Positions 6,759-14,823 of a stretch of DNA of 34,778 bases are shown piece by piece. Below the pieces are notes generated by a model. The model was given only the letters and a program-made list of their open reading frames with translations. It was not told the origin of the DNA and ran no database searches. Source of the stretch: Actinomycetes bacterium (GTDB lineage Bacteria > Actinomycetota > Actinomycetes > Nanopelagicales > Nanopelagicaceae); the NCBI GenBank assembly GCA_025354785.1, contig JANXME010000347.1:1-34778 (forward strand), read 5' to 3'. The translations under genes and the position numbers were made by a program. Every line of letters starts with the position of its first letter. Positions within the stretch are counted from its first letter, which is position 1.

Positions 6759-7013
6759 ATGCTTTACGTGAAATACGCAAAGAAGACCTATGATGTCGAG
6801 CTCCAGTGGCATGTCGGGAACAAGCCGGTTCTGGATCAGCTTGAGGGTGACACTGAGGGTGTCCTCAACCACGTTGTTGAGGTTTATGCCGATGGCGACG
6901 AGCTGGATTACATCCGCAGCACGTTCGACCGGTTGCCGATCAAGGTTGGTCGCACCTGTGTGTGGCATGGCGAAATGGCGAAGTTCATCGTTGTCAACCT
7001 GGGGAATCCATGA
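6759..7013 (+). CDS. hypothetical protein (MLYVKYAKKTYDVELQWHVG...)
   Basis: AAGGAGG RBS. Confidence 0.75.
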   Translation: MLYVKYAKKTYDVELQWHVGNKPVLDQLEGDTEGVLNHVVEVYADGDELDYIRSTFDRLPIKVGRTCVWHGEMAKFIVVNLGNP

Positions 7014-7531
7014 AAGTCGAAATCTACTGCTACCGGGGTCCGAACTACTACGGGTTCGGGCTTACTCCTGAGGCTGCCGTCGCGCAGGCTGTGCAGGCTG
7101 GTATGCGTCGCGACAAACTGTATCAGAACTACATGATGACACGTCTTCCGGAGGGAGTTAACAATGTCTACGTTGACGACTTCGGAGGACTTAACTGGGA
7201 TTTCCCCAAAGAGATGGCGACGATCGACATGGAGTCGATTACGTCCAGGCCGGGCGCTCGCCTTTACCTCAATTCCAACACTGACAAATGGCAGGAGGAG
7301 GAGATCGCTTACCACAAGCCGAAAGGCGAGCCGCAGCTGCTGCATGTGCGGATCGAGGGTTGGATCGAGAGGCCATTCGCCGCTCATGAGGCCAGTGGAA
7401 CTTCAGGTGAGGAGTTCATGATGGAATGGGCCGAAACCGTGGACGCGCCGCGTCTTGCGCAAGAGCTTTATGAGAACGGCGATTACGAGATCTTCCTCAC
7501 CCCATTGAGCAAGTATAAGGCGGGGCGATGA
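7010..7531 (+). CDS. hypothetical protein
   Basis: ATGA overlap; MKVEIYCYRGPNYYGFGLTPE... Confidence 0.75.
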   Translation: MKVEIYCYRGPNYYGFGLTPEAAVAQAVQAGMRRDKLYQNYMMTRLPEGVNNVYVDDFGGLNWDFPKEMATIDMESITSRPGARLYLNSNTDKWQEEEIAYHKPKGEPQLLHVRIEGWIERPFAAHEASGTSGEEFMMEWAETVDAPRLAQELYENGDYEIFLTPLSKYKAGR

Positions 7532-7707
7532 GATACCTCGTCCATCTGCGAAGGACCACGGTGGAAGACGTGGTTGTCAACGTGGAGGCTGAGTCAGAAG
7601 ACAAGGCTGAAGTGGAGGCCAAGACCATCATCGAGAACGGTGGTGGAGATGACTGGGATCTTGACGATGACAATCTCGACGTAGTGTCGGTCGAAGAAGC
7701 CGGCTAG
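7528..7707 (+). CDS. small acidic protein (MRYLVHLRRTTVEDVVVNVEAES...)
   Basis: ATGA overlap; resembles C-term of 3240-3665. Confidence 0.65.
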   Translation: MRYLVHLRRTTVEDVVVNVEAESEDKAEVEAKTIIENGGGDDWDLDDDNLDVVSVEEAG

Positions 7708-7715
7708 CAAGGAAT

Positions 7716-7765
7716 GGGCAAGGAAACTTGCCCCTTCTGCTCAGCCCCAGCAATCTTGCTGGGGC
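7716..7765 (+). repeat. intergenic tandem hairpin
   Basis: GGGCAAG-GAAA-CTTGCCC; CTTCTGCTCA; GCCCCAGC-AATCTT-GCTGGGGC; AGTCAGGAG. Confidence 0.75.
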
Positions 7766-7782
7766 AGTCAGGAGTTTCACGA

Positions 7783-7986
7783 ATGACTAAACATGAAATT
7801 CGCAAAGCTGCCAACGCTGCACGTGATGTTCATCCGATGTTGCGGTATGGACAAGCGATCTTCAATGCGGTCTACAAGGACCAGCCGCAAGCCGCAGAGA
7901 GGCTCATAGACACCAAGTTGGATTGTTTCCACGAAGACGGTGTGGTTGAGTCTTTCCTCGATAACATTTACGGACTGGGTGAATAA
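7783..7986 (+). CDS. hypothetical protein
   Basis: MTKHEIRKAANAARDVHPML...; CAGGAG RBS. Confidence 0.7.
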   Translation: MTKHEIRKAANAARDVHPMLRYGQAIFNAVYKDQPQAAERLIDTKLDCFHEDGVVESFLDNIYGLGE

Positions 7987-8175
7987 ATGTCTAGTTTTAA
8001 AACAGGATGGGGGCTGTTCAAGATGCTTCTACAGCCCCTTCTCATGAGGTTTCGTAGAAAGCTGAAGGAGTTCGCCTGTTTCCACGATGAATGTGTATCT
8101 CGCATCGAGTGGTCTGGGATCTACATCATCTGCTCCAAGTGCAGGAAGACCGTTCGATGCATTATCAAACTATGA
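7987..8175 (+). CDS. hypothetical Zn-ribbon-like protein
   Basis: contains CFHDEC...ICSKC. Confidence 0.6.
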   Translation: MSSFKTGWGLFKMLLQPLLMRFRRKLKEFACFHDECVSRIEWSGIYIICSKCRKTVRCIIKL

Positions 8176-8363
8176 CCTACTGCGTCCAATGTGGCTGGGA
8201 TGGCAACGTTCATCAATATGGTTCGAAAGGCAATGATCTCTGTAGCAGATGTTTTGCTAACGAACTGGCTGATGAACCTCGCCAAGATGTGTATCTATTT
8301 AGTCAACACCAAGTCACGATGACTCGTGACCAACGTATGCCAGAGGAGAACAATGAAAGTTAA
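8172..8363 (+). CDS. Zn-ribbon-like small protein (MTYCVQCGWDG...CSRCF)
   Basis: ATGA overlap; CxxC pairs. Confidence 0.6.
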   Translation: MTYCVQCGWDGNVHQYGSKGNDLCSRCFANELADEPRQDVYLFSQHQVTMTRDQRMPEENNES

Positions 8364-8556
8364 GGAACTGATCAGGCTGCTGGCTCTCCGAGATCCGGAA
8401 GCAGAAGTGGTTGTCCCTCATGATGAGGAATGGAATTGGCTTGAGCCGATCGGCTGTGCTACACGTCATAAGGTGGTGCACAATGTTAACGGGCACCCTG
8501 ACAGCAACAACGAACCGATGAAGGTGGTTATCCTGCTCCCTTGGAATGGAGAATGA
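8353..8556 (+). CDS. small protein, MKVKELIRLLALRDPEAEVVV family
   Basis: paralogous with 2178 and 6362. Confidence 0.75.
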   Translation: MKVKELIRLLALRDPEAEVVVPHDEEWNWLEPIGCATRHKVVHNVNGHPDSNNEPMKVVILLPWNGE

Positions 8557-8825
8557 CCATGAAGACTTGTCGATGTTTCAGCACTCTGGTGGCCGATGGC
8601 ACACCTTTTTGCCAAGAATGCGGCTATCAGCCTTCTCACTGCCGGTGCGACCACACCACCACCAATTGTTTTGATGCGGCCCTAGTGCGCGCCAAAAACA
8701 GGCTCACGGCGGCCCAAGCCGCCAGAGACGCGGCGCACAAGACCGCCGTATTGGCGGCAAAGACATGGGGCCAGGCTTTGACTGAATGGATGGTATTGGA
8801 CGCTGAGAAGATCAACTTTTTGTAA
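8553..8825 (+). CDS. small Cys-rich (zinc-ribbon-like) protein
   Basis: MTMKTCRCFSTLVADGTPFCQECGYQPSHCRC... Confidence 0.7.
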   Translation: MTMKTCRCFSTLVADGTPFCQECGYQPSHCRCDHTTTNCFDAALVRAKNRLTAAQAARDAAHKTAVLAAKTWGQALTEWMVLDAEKINFL

Positions 8826-8841
8826 TTCGGTGCTTAATCAC

Positions 8842-8857
8842 TGGCACGACGCCTGCA
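8842..8857 (+). promoter_or_regulatory. sigma-54-like promoter
   Basis: TGGCACGACGCCTGCA; 42 nt upstream of ATG 8899. Confidence 0.7.
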
Positions 8858-8898
8858 GAACCATCACGCAGCAATCACACAACCGCAAGGAGCATCAA

Positions 8899-9150
8899 AT
8901 GAAGGAAGTCACGTTCACCGTCCGCAAGGAAACCAAGCTCTACCTCGTTTGCGACGAGGACGGCGATAAGGCCAATCAGGCGATCGGTGCCCTCAACGTC
9001 AAGAAGTCGCTCTTCCCCGGCGTCACGGTCGGCGGCAAGGTGTCAGTCAGCCTCAATACTCCCACTCCACCGGTCATCGGCATCGGGCTGGGCGCGGTCA
9101 CCGCCACCGACGTCGACAGCGCGCCGTACGGGTTGGTGGTCACGCCGTGA
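8899..9150 (+). CDS. hypothetical protein (MKEVTFTVRKETKLYLV...)
   Basis: AAGGAG RBS. Confidence 0.75.
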   Translation: MKEVTFTVRKETKLYLVCDEDGDKANQAIGALNVKKSLFPGVTVGGKVSVSLNTPTPPVIGIGLGAVTATDVDSAPYGLVVTP

Positions 9151-9506
9151 AGTGTGAGATCTGCGAGGACCCAACTGATAGTAAGATCCAGGCTTCATGT
9201 GGCCATGGATCTTACATTTGTCTGGAGTGTCAAGATGAATGTGAAGAATCACTCAAGGCAGATATTTGTCTGGGCTGCCAAGAGTCGCATGACGAAGACT
9301 ATGAGGGAGAAGATGTGCCCCTCAAGCCGGTGGTCGAGTTGATTGGAACCGACAGCAATGCGTTTTCGATCATCGGTAAGTGCATGAAGGTCGCACGCAA
9401 GGCTGGCTGGGACAAGGCGACTCAGGACAAGGTGCGGGACGAGATGATGTCTGGCGACTATGACCACGTTCTCCAGACCGCCATGAAGTATTTCGAAGTG
9501 GAGTAA
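9147..9506 (+). CDS. phage protein: N-terminal Cys-rich (RING-like) segment plus C-terminal VELIGTDSNAFSIIGK...SGDYDHVLQT domain
   Basis: ATGA overlap; C-term resembles a widespread small phage domain. Confidence 0.75.
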   Translation: MKCEICEDPTDSKIQASCGHGSYICLECQDECEESLKADICLGCQESHDEDYEGEDVPLKPVVELIGTDSNAFSIIGKCMKVARKAGWDKATQDKVRDEMMSGDYDHVLQTAMKYFEVE

Positions 9507-9509
9507 ATC

Positions 9510-9758
9510 ATGTCCTCACACTTTGTTGTAATGCGCTGGAATGGCCATGACTACGATGATAGCGTTGATTATGTTGACGCCGTATTCGACAGTCTCGCAC
9601 TGGCGGTAGAACATTGTTTGAGAGTGGAACCACTTGTAATGTACAGAACCGATGTATTGCCGAGGAACGAGGCTTACTCGATCGATGAGTTTCTGGGTGC
9701 AACATGTTTGCGTAGCTTTACTTGGGAAGGAACTGAAGTTCCACACTCACTATACTGA
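9510..9758 (+). CDS. hypothetical protein
   Basis: MSSHFVVMRWNGHDYDDS... Confidence 0.65.
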   Translation: MSSHFVVMRWNGHDYDDSVDYVDAVFDSLALAVEHCLRVEPLVMYRTDVLPRNEAYSIDEFLGATCLRSFTWEGTEVPHSLY

Positions 9759-9769
9759 GGACACACCAA

Positions 9770-9997
9770 ATGTTCGTCAAGAAGAATACTGAGATTCCCG
9801 TTGGCTTCAAGATCACCAAGTGCCCACCGATGCCTGCGGCCGGCAAGTCGATCTATCGCTTGGAGGTTGAGGAAGAGGAGCGGCTCATCGCGGCTGCACA
9901 GGTGTCCGTCAAGGACACCCATACCTGCCAGACGCCGAGCAAGGAAGGCATGTTGTGCATGGAATGCGAGACGACCAAGACCGCCAAGGCTGGGTGA
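9770..9997 (+). CDS. hypothetical protein
   Basis: MFVKKNTEIPVGFKITK... Confidence 0.65.
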   Translation: MFVKKNTEIPVGFKITKCPPMPAAGKSIYRLEVEEEERLIAAAQVSVKDTHTCQTPSKEGMLCMECETTKTAKAG

Positions 9998-10001
9998 CTC
10001 C

Positions 10002-10289
10002 ATGGGCGGGTTTGAGAAGACGCAAGACAGCAAGGTAACTGCATTAGTGAAGCAGGGCGCTCACGGCTGGATTCAGTGGAAAGGTACTGCCGTGTGTATG
10101 GATGTTCATTGTACTTGCGGCGAGCACACACACATCGACGATGAGTTCGCCTATTTCGTTAGGTGTGGCGCGTGTGGAAAGACATGGCAATGTAATCCGA
10201 ACATCGAGTTGATTGAAGCATCTGTCCAGGACCTAAAGGGCGCATGTGAACCTGTGTTGTCGATGACTGACGGGAGTAATGACCGCTAG
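10002..10289 (+). CDS. phage zinc-ribbon protein (GWIQWKGTAVCMDVHCTCGEHTHIDDEFAYFVRCGACGKTW)
   Basis: internal ATG of ORF 9801-10289; CxC/CxxC motifs typical of a recurrent phage family. Confidence 0.75.
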   Translation: MGGFEKTQDSKVTALVKQGAHGWIQWKGTAVCMDVHCTCGEHTHIDDEFAYFVRCGACGKTWQCNPNIELIEASVQDLKGACEPVLSMTDGSNDR

Positions 10290-10301
10290 TTGCGGTCCCA
10301 T

Positions 10302-10359
10302 GGGCTGGCCGGTGGTATTGAGAAGCACCCCTACTCGGAGAGAGTCGATCCGGCAGCCC
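10302..10359 (+). promoter_or_regulatory. structured 5' leader
   Basis: GGGCTGgCCGG 10302-10312 pairs with CCGGCAGCCC 10350-10359. Confidence 0.45.
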
Positions 10360-10377
10360 CTATTTTACAGGAGCCCT

Positions 10378-10995
10378 ATGAAGACTAAAATTGTCGGAAT
10401 GCTCGCTGGACTGGCTCTTGCTTGTGGCGACTCCAATCCAATTGACAATGTGCTTGGACCGCAGCTGAAAAATTTCCCAAATCAGTGTGGCGCGGTCGAA
10501 GTATATGGTTTTTCCCACTCGGCAGGGGTCGCCAATTGCGCTTACATCCGCAAGGCTGTATTGCTTTCACGCGAGATTTTGTGGCAGGCTGGACTGTGGG
10601 CTCCAGCTGGGCCGCATGGCCATGACCAAAGTGTCAGCCAATTTCAGCTGTATGTCCACGACACGTTTGGTTGGACCGACATTTGGAGTCGTCAGATTTC
10701 GGGTGAAACAAATCGCGGCACCACCTCAATCGAGGTAAACGACGACCTATCTTCGCTGCTACATGAAGAAATCCACGTCATGCTGGGCCAGGATGGCGAT
10801 AATCACGATAATTGGGATAAGCTCGGCTACTATGGGTTGGACACCTACTTTTCAAATCAAGTTGGAGATGGTATGGCGTGGAATTGCGCAACCGGTCGTG
10901 GCATGACGCGTGCAATGGTGGATTCGCTCCGCGATTCCGGGCGGCCCATCGACGAGTTTTTGATCAAACACCCCGACTGCCTGAATAAGGAATAA
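10378..10995 (+). CDS. putative lipoprotein with HExxH (HEEIH) zincin-like motif
   Basis: MKTKIVGMLAGLALAC lipobox-like; LLHEEIHVMLGQD; CAGGAG RBS. Confidence 0.65.
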   Translation: MKTKIVGMLAGLALACGDSNPIDNVLGPQLKNFPNQCGAVEVYGFSHSAGVANCAYIRKAVLLSREILWQAGLWAPAGPHGHDQSVSQFQLYVHDTFGWTDIWSRQISGETNRGTTSIEVNDDLSSLLHEEIHVMLGQDGDNHDNWDKLGYYGLDTYFSNQVGDGMAWNCATGRGMTRAMVDSLRDSGRPIDEFLIKHPDCLNKE

Positions 10996-10999
10996 GACA

Positions 11000-11218
11000 T
11001 TGATCCTTCAATTTATGGTCGGCATGTTGGCAGTGGCCATGACGATTCTCATTTTAAATTTTGTGGGATTCTTGGCAAGATCCTTCGAAGAGTATCCAAA
11101 CTACCTGGACCTGGAGAATGTGGTCATTGGCATACTCATCTTGGTGTGGTTGTCTTTTGCGACGGTCGTAGCGTGGTTTGTTGGCGGTTGCATCATCAAA
11201 ACAATCATTTCCTTGTAG
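11000..11218 (+). CDS. membrane protein, about 2 TM segments
   Basis: TTG start; hydrophobic segments. Confidence 0.6.
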   Translation: MILQFMVGMLAVAMTILILNFVGFLARSFEEYPNYLDLENVVIGILILVWLSFATVVAWFVGGCIIKTIISL

Positions 11219-11230
11219 GAGAGCCCGAAA

Positions 11231-11689
11231 ATGTCGAAACTACTGAGTGACGCGACTGAAGCAGAATTGGAGTCGCAGCTGAAGGCCAGGAAGAAATCCA
11301 GATGTAACAATCCTGTCGGCACCTGGACGATTAAGACCGAGGGTGATTGCGAGGGTAAGAGTATTAAGACGATTGCTACGGAAACTGGGCATGTTGGTGA
11401 TCTTCTCTTGAAATACGCCGCTACGGCATACTACACCCTGTGGGCCGAATTAGTTACCGGAGCAGTGGACTCGCTTTACACTACGCCCAATACGGCGTCG
11501 GTAGCCGCAAGCACTTTCCCATTAGAGCCAGCGCTGGATCGTCTTACTACAGTGACCAATGTTGTTAGTGTTGACGAGATTATTCAGATAAGGAAGTTTT
11601 TGGGCGAGGAATTTGAGGTTGTGCGCGGTATCATGTTCCGTAGCGTCGTCATTTCTAAGAGGCTCCCCTCATGGGCTCGGACTACTTAG
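11231..11689 (+). CDS. phage protein with W.IKTEGDCEGKS domain
   Basis: GGAG RBS; motif resembles a recurrent phage family. Confidence 0.7.
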   Translation: MSKLLSDATEAELESQLKARKKSRCNNPVGTWTIKTEGDCEGKSIKTIATETGHVGDLLLKYAATAYYTLWAELVTGAVDSLYTTPNTASVAASTFPLEPALDRLTTVTNVVSVDEIIQIRKFLGEEFEVVRGIMFRSVVISKRLPSWARTT

Positions 11690-11946
11690 TGGAGTGGGAT
11701 ACCGACGCGACTGATATTCCTATTTGTAAGAATAAGGTACATGACATTTCGTGCATCCTGTGGTACAAGCATACGCCAGAGCAGAAGGCAACCTTTACTG
11801 ACCCTCCATCATCCGATCCAGAATCCCTGCCTAGACAGGAACGCATTACGGATCGGCACATACTACAACCCTACGAGACACCCCCGCCACCTTCGTTTAA
11901 GAGCCGTAGAACCAAGAAACCCAAAACCAAAGGACGCCGAAAATGA
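11671..11946 (+). CDS. hypothetical protein
   Basis: ORF overlapping upstream end. Confidence 0.6.
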   Translation: MGSDYLVEWDTDATDIPICKNKVHDISCILWYKHTPEQKATFTDPPSSDPESLPRQERITDRHILQPYETPPPPSFKSRRTKKPKTKGRRK

Positions 11947-12155
11947 CCAAGTTTTTCACGCTTTACAGCTGTGGTGAGCCGGTTGTAGTTGCGGTTGGTG
12001 ATGCGTTTGTGGTGCCGCTTTACACTACGCCCAAGGACGCCGAAGAGGCGTTGATGTTTTACATTCATGAGGGAGCCAAGCTCGGATTTGACGACACTGG
12101 CACGTCCATCGAGGAAGTCACCATGGCACGTCCTGTGCAACCTGTATCCGCGTGA
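11943..12155 (+). CDS. hypothetical protein (LYTTPKDAEEAL motif)
   Basis: ATGA overlap. Confidence 0.7.
   Translation: MTKFFTLYSCGEPVVVAVGDAFVVPLYTTPKDAEEALMFYIHEGAKLGFDDTGTSIEEVTMARPVQPVSA
12124..12139 (+). promoter_or_regulatory. weak sigma-54-like match inside CDS
   Basis: TGGCACGTCCTGTGCA; GG-N10-GC, intragenic. Confidence 0.25.
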
Positions 12156-12244
12156 AAACTGACACCGGACTGCCCGAAGCCATTTATATGATGGTCTGCG
12201 TGCTGGCGATCGTCGTGGGCATCGTTTTCTTCCTATGGATTTAA
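12152..12244 (+). CDS. 30-aa TM micropeptide
   Basis: GTGA overlap; VKTDTGLPEAIYMMVCVLAIVVGIVFFLWI. Confidence 0.45.
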   Translation: MKTDTGLPEAIYMMVCVLAIVVGIVFFLWI

Positions 12245-12254
12245 GCATGGTCAG

Positions 12255-12626
12255 ATGGGAGCGCTGGATTGTGATTTTCGGTGTGTACCTGACCATCATG
12301 GATTGGGATGGTCACACTGCAGGAAATGCATGAAGACGTTGATGGGACATGGCGCCACTGTGATTGAGATTACGCACGTCGCCATGATTTGGGAGGGTAA
12401 GCTCTACTCTCTACCTAAACCCAATCGCCACCACAATCTAATCCAGATGGCTTTTGCCGAGACGGGGCATCCTGTCTATCAAAGTTGGCAGGGATTCTTA
12501 GATAGCAACGGCAAGTTTGTGGGTCGGAAGGAGGCTTATAAAACCGCTTTAAAGGCGTGTCAGCTGGACATAATGCGCCCCAAGACTTGCCCACTACACT
12601 TATTGTTTTCAGAGGATATCTGGTAA
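12255..12626 (+). CDS. phage hypothetical protein (LPKPNRHHNLI..GFLDSNGKFVGRKEA)
   Basis: motif characteristic of a recurrent phage family; start uncertain. Confidence 0.7.
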   Translation: MGALDCDFRCVPDHHGLGWSHCRKCMKTLMGHGATVIEITHVAMIWEGKLYSLPKPNRHHNLIQMAFAETGHPVYQSWQGFLDSNGKFVGRKEAYKTALKACQLDIMRPKTCPLHLLFSEDIW

Positions 12627-12925
12627 TGACTCGAAAAGAATTTGAGAGTTTAGTTAAAAAACTTAACCCATGCCAAACGGGAATGGCACGTCTGCGTCAT
12701 GCCAAGGGCACGGTGCTCCAGGTGCTCAAGGAGTATGCTGCCTGTGAAGCTCATCCCAGGTGGCTGTTAACAGATCGACAACGGTTGCTAGATCAAGATT
12801 TTGCATGGCTTGAATTAAATGTTCGCAGTCTATCTCTACCGATGTATAGTGATGGTGTCAGTCGTCCTGCGCATAGGGCCGCCAAGCGTCTTATAGTCGA
12901 GCTCAAGCGTGTCAAAATTTTTTAA
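12626..12925 (+). CDS. MTRKEF-family protein, member 1
   Basis: TAATG overlap; MTRKEFESLVKKLNPCQTGMARLRHAKGTVLQVLKEYA. Confidence 0.75.
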   Translation: MTRKEFESLVKKLNPCQTGMARLRHAKGTVLQVLKEYAACEAHPRWLLTDRQRLLDQDFAWLELNVRSLSLPMYSDGVSRPAHRAAKRLIVELKRVKIF

Positions 12926-13118
12926 GCTCTATGTGCGTCGCCAACTGTACATGGAAGTAGTCATAGAAGCCAATTCCAAAAATGAGGCGCAACGTCTACT
13001 TGGTCGAGATATCATAAACCGTACCGGTCGATATGATCTCCGTTGGATTGGTAACCATGAAGATTTTGTAACCCTGATTTGTGAGATAGATAAAGATGGG
13101 AAAGCAATTCCTGATTAA
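12909..13118 (+). CDS. hypothetical protein (MSKFFKLYVRRQLYMEVVIEANSKNEA)
   Basis: ORF overlapping upstream end. Confidence 0.65.
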   Translation: MSKFFKLYVRRQLYMEVVIEANSKNEAQRLLGRDIINRTGRYDLRWIGNHEDFVTLICEIDKDGKAIPD

Positions 13119-13128
13119 GGAGTCCACA

Positions 13129-13386
13129 ATGACACGTAAAGAGTTTCATAAGTTGGTCAAGTCCCTGCATCCTTGCGCAGATGGCATGCGCCGCCTTCGT
13201 GCCAAAAAGGGGACAGTGTTGCAGGTGCTCAAACAATATGCCAAACACGAGCGTGTTTGGAATCCCCACAAACGCGGATATAAAATGAATTGTGATTTCT
13301 GCTGGTTACGCAATATGGTCTGTTGGTGGCGTACCACAATCTGTAAGATGATTTATAAGCAAATGAAACGCGCCAAGGTTATCTAA
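13129..13386 (+). CDS. MTRKEF-family protein, member 2
   Basis: AAGGAG RBS; MTRKEFHKLVKSLHPCADGMRRLRAKKGTVLQVLKQYA. Confidence 0.75.
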   Translation: MTRKEFHKLVKSLHPCADGMRRLRAKKGTVLQVLKQYAKHERVWNPHKRGYKMNCDFCWLRNMVCWWRTTICKMIYKQMKRAKVI

Positions 13387-13387
13387 C

Positions 13388-13699
13388 ATGACTAAAAAAG
13401 AATTTTGCTCATTGATTTCAAAGCTTAAACCGTGTGATGAAGGGTTGGTCCGCCTGCGCAACTCGCCAGGAACTCTGAGACAGGTACTGAAGCGGTATGC
13501 ATCGTACAAGATCAACTACAGTTCCCATAGCCCTCAGCAGTGTGGTAGACACCGCCGCGCAATCGATTTTGATTGGTTGCTCCATATCGTAGAAATGAGC
13601 ATTTATCATCTGGGTTATGATATCAGGGTACTCAAAAAGATTATGGCAGAGCTAGATCGCACCCTGCCGAATGTGCAGCGGCAACCACGTCCCTATTAG
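13388..13699 (+). CDS. MTRKEF-family protein, member 3
   Basis: MTKKEFCSLISKLKPCDEGLVRLRNSPGTLRQVLKRYA. Confidence 0.75.
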   Translation: MTKKEFCSLISKLKPCDEGLVRLRNSPGTLRQVLKRYASYKINYSSHSPQQCGRHRRAIDFDWLLHIVEMSIYHLGYDIRVLKKIMAELDRTLPNVQRQPRPY

Positions 13700-13703
13700 A
13701 CAC

Positions 13704-13719
13704 TGGCACGCCCATTGCA
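13704..13719 (+). promoter_or_regulatory. sigma-54-like promoter
   Basis: TGGCACGCCCATTGCA; 29 nt upstream of ATG 13748. Confidence 0.75.
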
Positions 13720-13747
13720 TTTCTTCTTGTCTCCAGGAGAAGAGTCG

Positions 13748-14107
13748 ATGGTACACTTGCTCGCCGCGATGCTTGTCGTTAGTCCACCGAGGCCCCGGAC
13801 GGTGCCAGTCGTTCTCAAGCATTGTTTGACTCAATGTAAAGACGGTTACGATGACAGTGTACGCAGGTGTTGGTATGACGAAGCAAAATCTTGCAAAATC
13901 GAGTGTGTTGTCACACGTTGGCGACAATGTCTCCCAACAGTGGTGGTGTTGGGTAATTGGAACCCAACTCCTGCAGATTATCTGCCAGAGTCTTACGATT
14001 TTGTCCAATATCCGCCAGATACGTTTGTCTCGCATCTCGCAGATTCACCTGAACCAGAAACTCCGACATATCACTTTAGCGGCCATTTCGGCGTCGTGAA
14101 GGAATAA
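13748..14107 (+). CDS. hypothetical protein, hydrophobic N-terminus
   Basis: CAGGAG RBS; MVHLLAAMLVVS... Confidence 0.65.
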   Translation: MVHLLAAMLVVSPPRPRTVPVVLKHCLTQCKDGYDDSVRRCWYDEAKSCKIECVVTRWRQCLPTVVVLGNWNPTPADYLPESYDFVQYPPDTFVSHLADSPEPETPTYHFSGHFGVVKE

Positions 14108-14109
14108 CT

Positions 14110-14349
14110 ATGGCAAATTTGCTCAAGCAGGATCTGGTTGGCAAAATGGTAGTACTTAATAAAGAGGCGTTTGACGAGCCTTTTTCGGAGGCTGATCGTA
14201 CCTGCAAGGTGATTGGTGGGTTCGGGTCAAACGACATGGACATTGACGACCCGCGCTGTCTTTCACGTCGGGGCGGTGCGTTGTATGTTGAGTGGCCCGA
14301 TGGTTCGTCGGGCGCGTTCCGTGGTCTGGACGTGGAGAAACTAGCATGA
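14110..14349 (+). CDS. phage hypothetical protein (CKVIGGFGSNDMDID)
   Basis: AAGGA RBS; coherent ORF. Confidence 0.7.
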   Translation: MANLLKQDLVGKMVVLNKEAFDEPFSEADRTCKVIGGFGSNDMDIDDPRCLSRRGGALYVEWPDGSSGAFRGLDVEKLA

Positions 14350-14546
14350 GCGTCTTGGCGATCATGGCAATGACGAGCATCATGGATACGCCCGGTCCGC
14401 AAGAGCGTGTTGATGTGCCCGTTCGGCGGGTGCGGTCGTCGCACACACACCCGTTCGAGACGACGGCCCAAGCGCGCGACAGAAAGAAACTAGAGCGGCA
14501 ACGTAAAAAGAAGGCCCGCGCCGACCAGCGCCGGATAGAAAGATGA
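14346..14546 (+). CDS. hypothetical basic protein
   Basis: ATGA overlap; MSVLAIMAMTSIMDTPGPQ... Confidence 0.6.
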   Translation: MSVLAIMAMTSIMDTPGPQERVDVPVRRVRSSHTHPFETTAQARDRKKLERQRKKKARADQRRIER

Positions 14547-14570
14547 TCTCAGAGCCACGAAACGAATAGT

Positions 14571-14586
14571 TGGCACGGCCATTGCA
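14571..14586 (+). promoter_or_regulatory. sigma-54-like promoter
   Basis: TGGCACGGCCATTGCA; 46 nt upstream of ATG 14632. Confidence 0.75.
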
Positions 14587-14631
14587 CACCGGGACGGGGC
14601 CACGCAGTTCAGCGCCAACCAAGGATCAATA

Positions 14632-14823
14632 ATGAATACCCGTCTCATCCCAACCGATTTCGGTTTCGAGATTCACCTCCGAATAGTTGATAACGACTCC
14701 AGGTCGCCGTTCAAGCAGTTCGGCACGGGTGTGGGTGTAACCATGGAGCAACATCTGGGCCGCGAACTTACTCCGGCAGAGCTAAAGTCGTTGGCTACCA
14801 ACAAGTATGTGGAGATTGCATGA
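14632..14823 (+). CDS. hypothetical protein
   Basis: CCAACCAAGGATCAATA-ATG. Confidence 0.65.
   Translation: MNTRLIPTDFGFEIHLRIVDNDSRSPFKQFGTGVGVTMEQHLGRELTPAELKSLATNKYVEIA

Noticed and set aside
8612-8628. TGGCACACCTTTTTGCC as sigma-54-like promoter
   Set aside because: GG-N11-GC spacing and intragenic.
10306-10321. TGGCCGGTGGTATTGA as sigma-54-like promoter
   Set aside because: Spacing is GG-N11 and the -12 GC is absent.
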